8,775 nt of DNA. Source: Syntrophomonadaceae bacterium. Its GTDB lineage: Bacteria > Bacillota > Dethiobacteria > DTU022. The stretch is taken from assembly GCA_003553305.1 (NCBI GenBank), contig PWEB01000297.1, forward strand, positions 1 through 8,775. Reading direction: 5' to 3'. The notes under the pieces were generated by a model. It did not search any database and was not told the DNA's origin. It saw nothing but the letters and a program-made list of their open reading frames with translations. Positions 6,632 to 8,775 of the stretch are shown here, one piece after another; the first letter of the stretch is position 1; each line of letters begins with the position of its first letter. A program made the position numbers and the translations under genes.

Positions 6632-8086
6632 ATGGTTGACAACAAGAATTTAAACAGGCGCATGGGGCTGCTTAACCTGACTACAGATTCAATAGATAAG
6701 CTGCACCTGGCTACCCTGGATATACTTGAACAGTGTGGGGTAAAAATATGCGAGCCTGAAGCAAGAGAATTGCTGGATGGTGCGGGGGCCCGGGTTACTG
6801 ATGATCTGGTTAAGATCCCAAGCTGGATGGTTGAACAGGCTTTGCAAACCGCTCCTCGCAAAGTATCAATTTTTGATCGGAATGGGAACCGGGCTATGAC
6901 TCTTGAAAGAGATAACATCTATTATGGCACCGGTTCGGATACTCCCAATACGATTGATATTGAAACCGGTGAAAGGCGTCCCACAGTTAAGCAGGATACC
7001 ATAAACGCAGCGATTGTATCCGATTATCTTGATAATGTTGACTTTATAATGTCCATGGCAAAAGCTTCAGATGTGCCCGGGGCCAAATCTGATCGCCACC
7101 ATTTTGAAGCGATGACCTTGAACAGCACCAAGCCGATTATATTTGACGCTCATGATCGCGAGGGTTTTCTGGACATCATTAAAATGGCTGCTCTTGTGAC
7201 CGGAGGCAAAGAGAAACTGGTGGAGAAGCCTTATATCATCCACTACGCTCAGCCTACATCACCATTAGTTCACTCCCAAAACTCTCTTGAGAAGCTACTT
7301 GCTTCTGCAGAGGAAAAAATCCCGACTGTTTATGCTGCAGCAGTGCTTTGCGGAGCTACCGGCCCGGTAACAACAGCGGGTGCTTTGGTTGTGGCTAATG
7401 CCGAAATATTGTCCGGACTGGTTGTGCATCAGCTTAAATCTATGGGGGCGCCCTTTATTTATGGGGGAGGCACTCCGCCTTTAGATATGATTTCTACGGT
7501 ATGTTGCTACGGAGACCCCCAGGGGCTTCTCGGCGCAACTGCCCTGATCCAGATGGCTCAATATTATAAGCTGCCCTCTTTTTCGCTGGCCGGCTGTACT
7601 GATGCCCAGGCTTTCGATCAACAAGCGGGGATGGAGGCCGGTTTTAACCTTCTTCTGAACGGCCTGGCCGGTGGCAACCTGATTCACGACCTGGGATATA
7701 TCGGCGCCGGGACGGCCGGCAGTCTCGAATACCTGGTTTTATGTAATGAAGGTTCCGGCATAGTAAGATATCTGGCTCGCGGGTTAGATATTAATGCAGA
7801 TACTCTGGCCCAAGATTTAATTAAGCAGGTTGGACCTGGCGGCAGCTATATAACCAAGCACCATACCATGGAGCACTTTCGCAGCCAGATGCACTTTACC
7901 AACCTTTTCAACCGTAACAATTATCAGAACTGGCAGTCTGCAGGAGCCAAAACTCTGGGCGAAAGCGCTAACGCTTTGCTGAAAGAAATTTTAAAATGGC
8001 ATGAAATACCGCCTCTCGCGCCGGATGTTGAAAAAGCAATTAAAGATATATCCAAAGGTGAGGATGCTCTTGATGAATTGGCTTGA
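6632..8086 (+). CDS. MttB-superfamily corrinoid methyltransferase (non-pyrrolysine), paralogue B
   Basis: 484 residues, collinear with the preceding gene. My residue-by-residue count over positions 11-480 gives about 262 identities (56%) with no gap. The segment ALVVANAEILSGLVVHQLKS (251-270) is identical, and the AGCTD...FDQQAGMEAGFNL block (320-340) differs at only two positions. No in-frame TAG, so no pyrrolysine. TAAGGAGG at 6616-6623 sits 8 bases before ATG 6632. Differences cluster at 171-180, 231-240 and 281-300, which may line the substrate pocket or the corrinoid-protein interface, so the two paralogues could take different methylated substrates or successive methyl groups. The alternative is a plain duplicate with redundant function. 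TGA stop at 8084-8086. Confidence 0.9.
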   Translation: MVDNKNLNRRMGLLNLTTDSIDKLHLATLDILEQCGVKICEPEARELLDGAGARVTDDLVKIPSWMVEQALQTAPRKVSIFDRNGNRAMTLERDNIYYGTGSDTPNTIDIETGERRPTVKQDTINAAIVSDYLDNVDFIMSMAKASDVPGAKSDRHHFEAMTLNSTKPIIFDAHDREGFLDIIKMAALVTGGKEKLVEKPYIIHYAQPTSPLVHSQNSLEKLLASAEEKIPTVYAAAVLCGATGPVTTAGALVVANAEILSGLVVHQLKSMGAPFIYGGGTPPLDMISTVCCYGDPQGLLGATALIQMAQYYKLPSFSLAGCTDAQAFDQQAGMEAGFNLLLNGLAGGNLIHDLGYIGAGTAGSLEYLVLCNEGSGIVRYLARGLDINADTLAQDLIKQVGPGGSYITKHHTMEHFRSQMHFTNLFNRNNYQNWQSAGAKTLGESANALLKEILKWHEIPPLAPDVEKAIKDISKGEDALDELA

Positions 8087-8107
8087 TTATAGATTACTTG
8101 TTATAAT
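8078..8107 (+). promoter_or_regulatory. Possible sigma-A promoter in front of the cyclohydrolase gene
   Basis: A perfect -10 hexamer TATAAT at 8102-8107 lies 18 bases after TTGGCT at 8078-8083 (four of six matches to TTGACA). A second candidate -35, TTGATT at 8083-8088, would leave only 13 bases and is too close. The -35 overlaps the end of paralogue B. If active it would let the cyclohydrolase be made independently of the upstream genes. The surrounding sequence is AT-rich, so a chance match is possible. Confidence 0.4.
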
Positions 8108-8147
8108 TATAAGCATAAATATTAATGAACATGAAGGAGACTAGGTT

Positions 8148-8774
8148 ATGTTAAAAGATCTTCCTGTTGAAGTTTTTGTCCGCGAAGTTGCTTCTTCATC
8201 TCCTGCCCCTGGGGGAGGGAGCGTGGCCGCTCTGGCCGGCGCGCAGTCAGCAGGCCTGCTTTCCATGTACTGTAACTTAAGTCAAAATCGTGATAAGCTT
8301 GGTGATCTAGTCGATACTATGCAAGAAACCGGCGAAGAAGCCCGTTATTTGGTCACTAAATTGTCAGAAGCTGTGGATGAAGATACTGTTGCATTTAACC
8401 AGGTCATGGAAGCATATCGCCTGCCCAAAGAAGGTGTTCAGGAAAAAGCGGAACGAAAAGAAGCTATCCAGAAAGCAGCAATCAACGCTGCTGAAATTCC
8501 CATGCAAACAGCAAGAGGAAGTTTGCGTTTGTTGACCATGATTAATGAGGTCGCTGCAAAAGGAAATCCTTCAGCGATAACTGATCTTGGAGTTGCCAAC
8601 CTGCAAGCCCTGTCCGGAGTAACGGGCGCTTGTTATAATGTCAGTATTAACCTGGGGATTATTAAAGATGAGCAGGTCGCTAAAGATTATAAACGTGAAG
8701 TTGGTGAAGTTTTGAAATATGGTCAAAAGCTATTTGAAGAAAGCCGTGCTATAATTGAAAAAGAGATTCAGTAA
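8148..8774 (+). CDS. fchA: Methenyltetrahydrofolate cyclohydrolase (formiminotransferase-cyclodeaminase C-terminal family, FchA-like)
   Basis: 208 residues, the full length of stand-alone FTCD_C/FchA proteins. The signature PAPGGGSVAA is at 19-28, followed by the conserved DEDTVAFNQVMEAYRLPK segment (77-94) and GNPSAITDLGVANLQA (139-154). Predicted mostly helical and cytoplasmic. FchA-type enzymes interconvert 5,10-methenyl-THF and 10-formyl-THF in acetogens; relatives act as formimino-THF cyclodeaminase in histidine or purine fermentation. The latter is an alternative here because a xanthine-dehydrogenase-family enzyme is nearby, but no formiminotransferase domain is attached or visible. With methyltransferases upstream, the simpler reading is a step in oxidising folate-bound methyl groups or feeding C1 units to the Wood-Ljungdahl pathway. 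ATG 8148 has AAGGAG at 8134-8139, 8 bases upstream. TAA at 8772-8774 ends one base before the window edge. Confidence 0.88.
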   Translation: MLKDLPVEVFVREVASSSPAPGGGSVAALAGAQSAGLLSMYCNLSQNRDKLGDLVDTMQETGEEARYLVTKLSEAVDEDTVAFNQVMEAYRLPKEGVQEKAERKEAIQKAAINAAEIPMQTARGSLRLLTMINEVAAKGNPSAITDLGVANLQALSGVTGACYNVSINLGIIKDEQVAKDYKREVGEVLKYGQKLFEESRAIIEKEIQ

Positions 8775-8775
8775 A

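Overview
The window looks like part of an anaerobic, C1-metabolising bacterial chromosome, most likely a clostridial Bacillota (acetogen or Peptococcaceae-like). The base for this is gene content (corrinoid methyltransferases of the MttB superfamily, a URO-D-fold methyltransferase, a folate cyclohydrolase and a molybdenum hydroxylase), moderate base composition, and strong purine-rich Shine-Dalgarno sequences in front of ATG and TTG starts. The taxon is inference; there is no rRNA or other marker gene here.

Layout: all eight genes are on the + strand and closely packed. (1) 1-233: the 3' end of an MttB-superfamily methyltransferase cut by the window edge. (2) 272-1387: a URO-D-fold, MtaA/MtbA/CmuA-like methyltransferase. 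(3) 1403-5036: three overlapping or closely spaced genes for a complete xanthine-dehydrogenase-family enzyme, in the order molybdopterin subunit, FAD subunit, [2Fe-2S] subunit. (4) 5088-6545 and 6632-8086: two tandem full-length MttB-superfamily paralogues, about 56% identical in a hand count and collinear without gaps. Neither needs UAG read-through, so they are of the non-pyrrolysine type. (5) 8148-8774: a methenyltetrahydrofolate cyclohydrolase (FchA / FTCD C-terminal family). No intergenic gap exceeds 86 bases. I see no tRNA, rRNA, IS element or CRISPR.

Working model (inference): the cluster degrades a methylated, probably nitrogen-containing compound. The MttB-type proteins would move methyl groups from quaternary or N-methyl substrates to a corrinoid protein. 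The URO-D-type protein would move methyl from the corrinoid to a further acceptor such as tetrahydrofolate. FchA would serve the folate C1 branch. The molybdenum hydroxylase would oxidise the ring or aldehyde part of the same substrate before or after demethylation. The hydroxylase appears to lack the glutamate used by xanthine dehydrogenase for purine recognition, so xanthine itself is not the obvious substrate. No corrinoid-binding protein, corrinoid reductase (RamA-like) or molybdenum-cofactor maturation gene lies in the window. These must be upstream, downstream or elsewhere.
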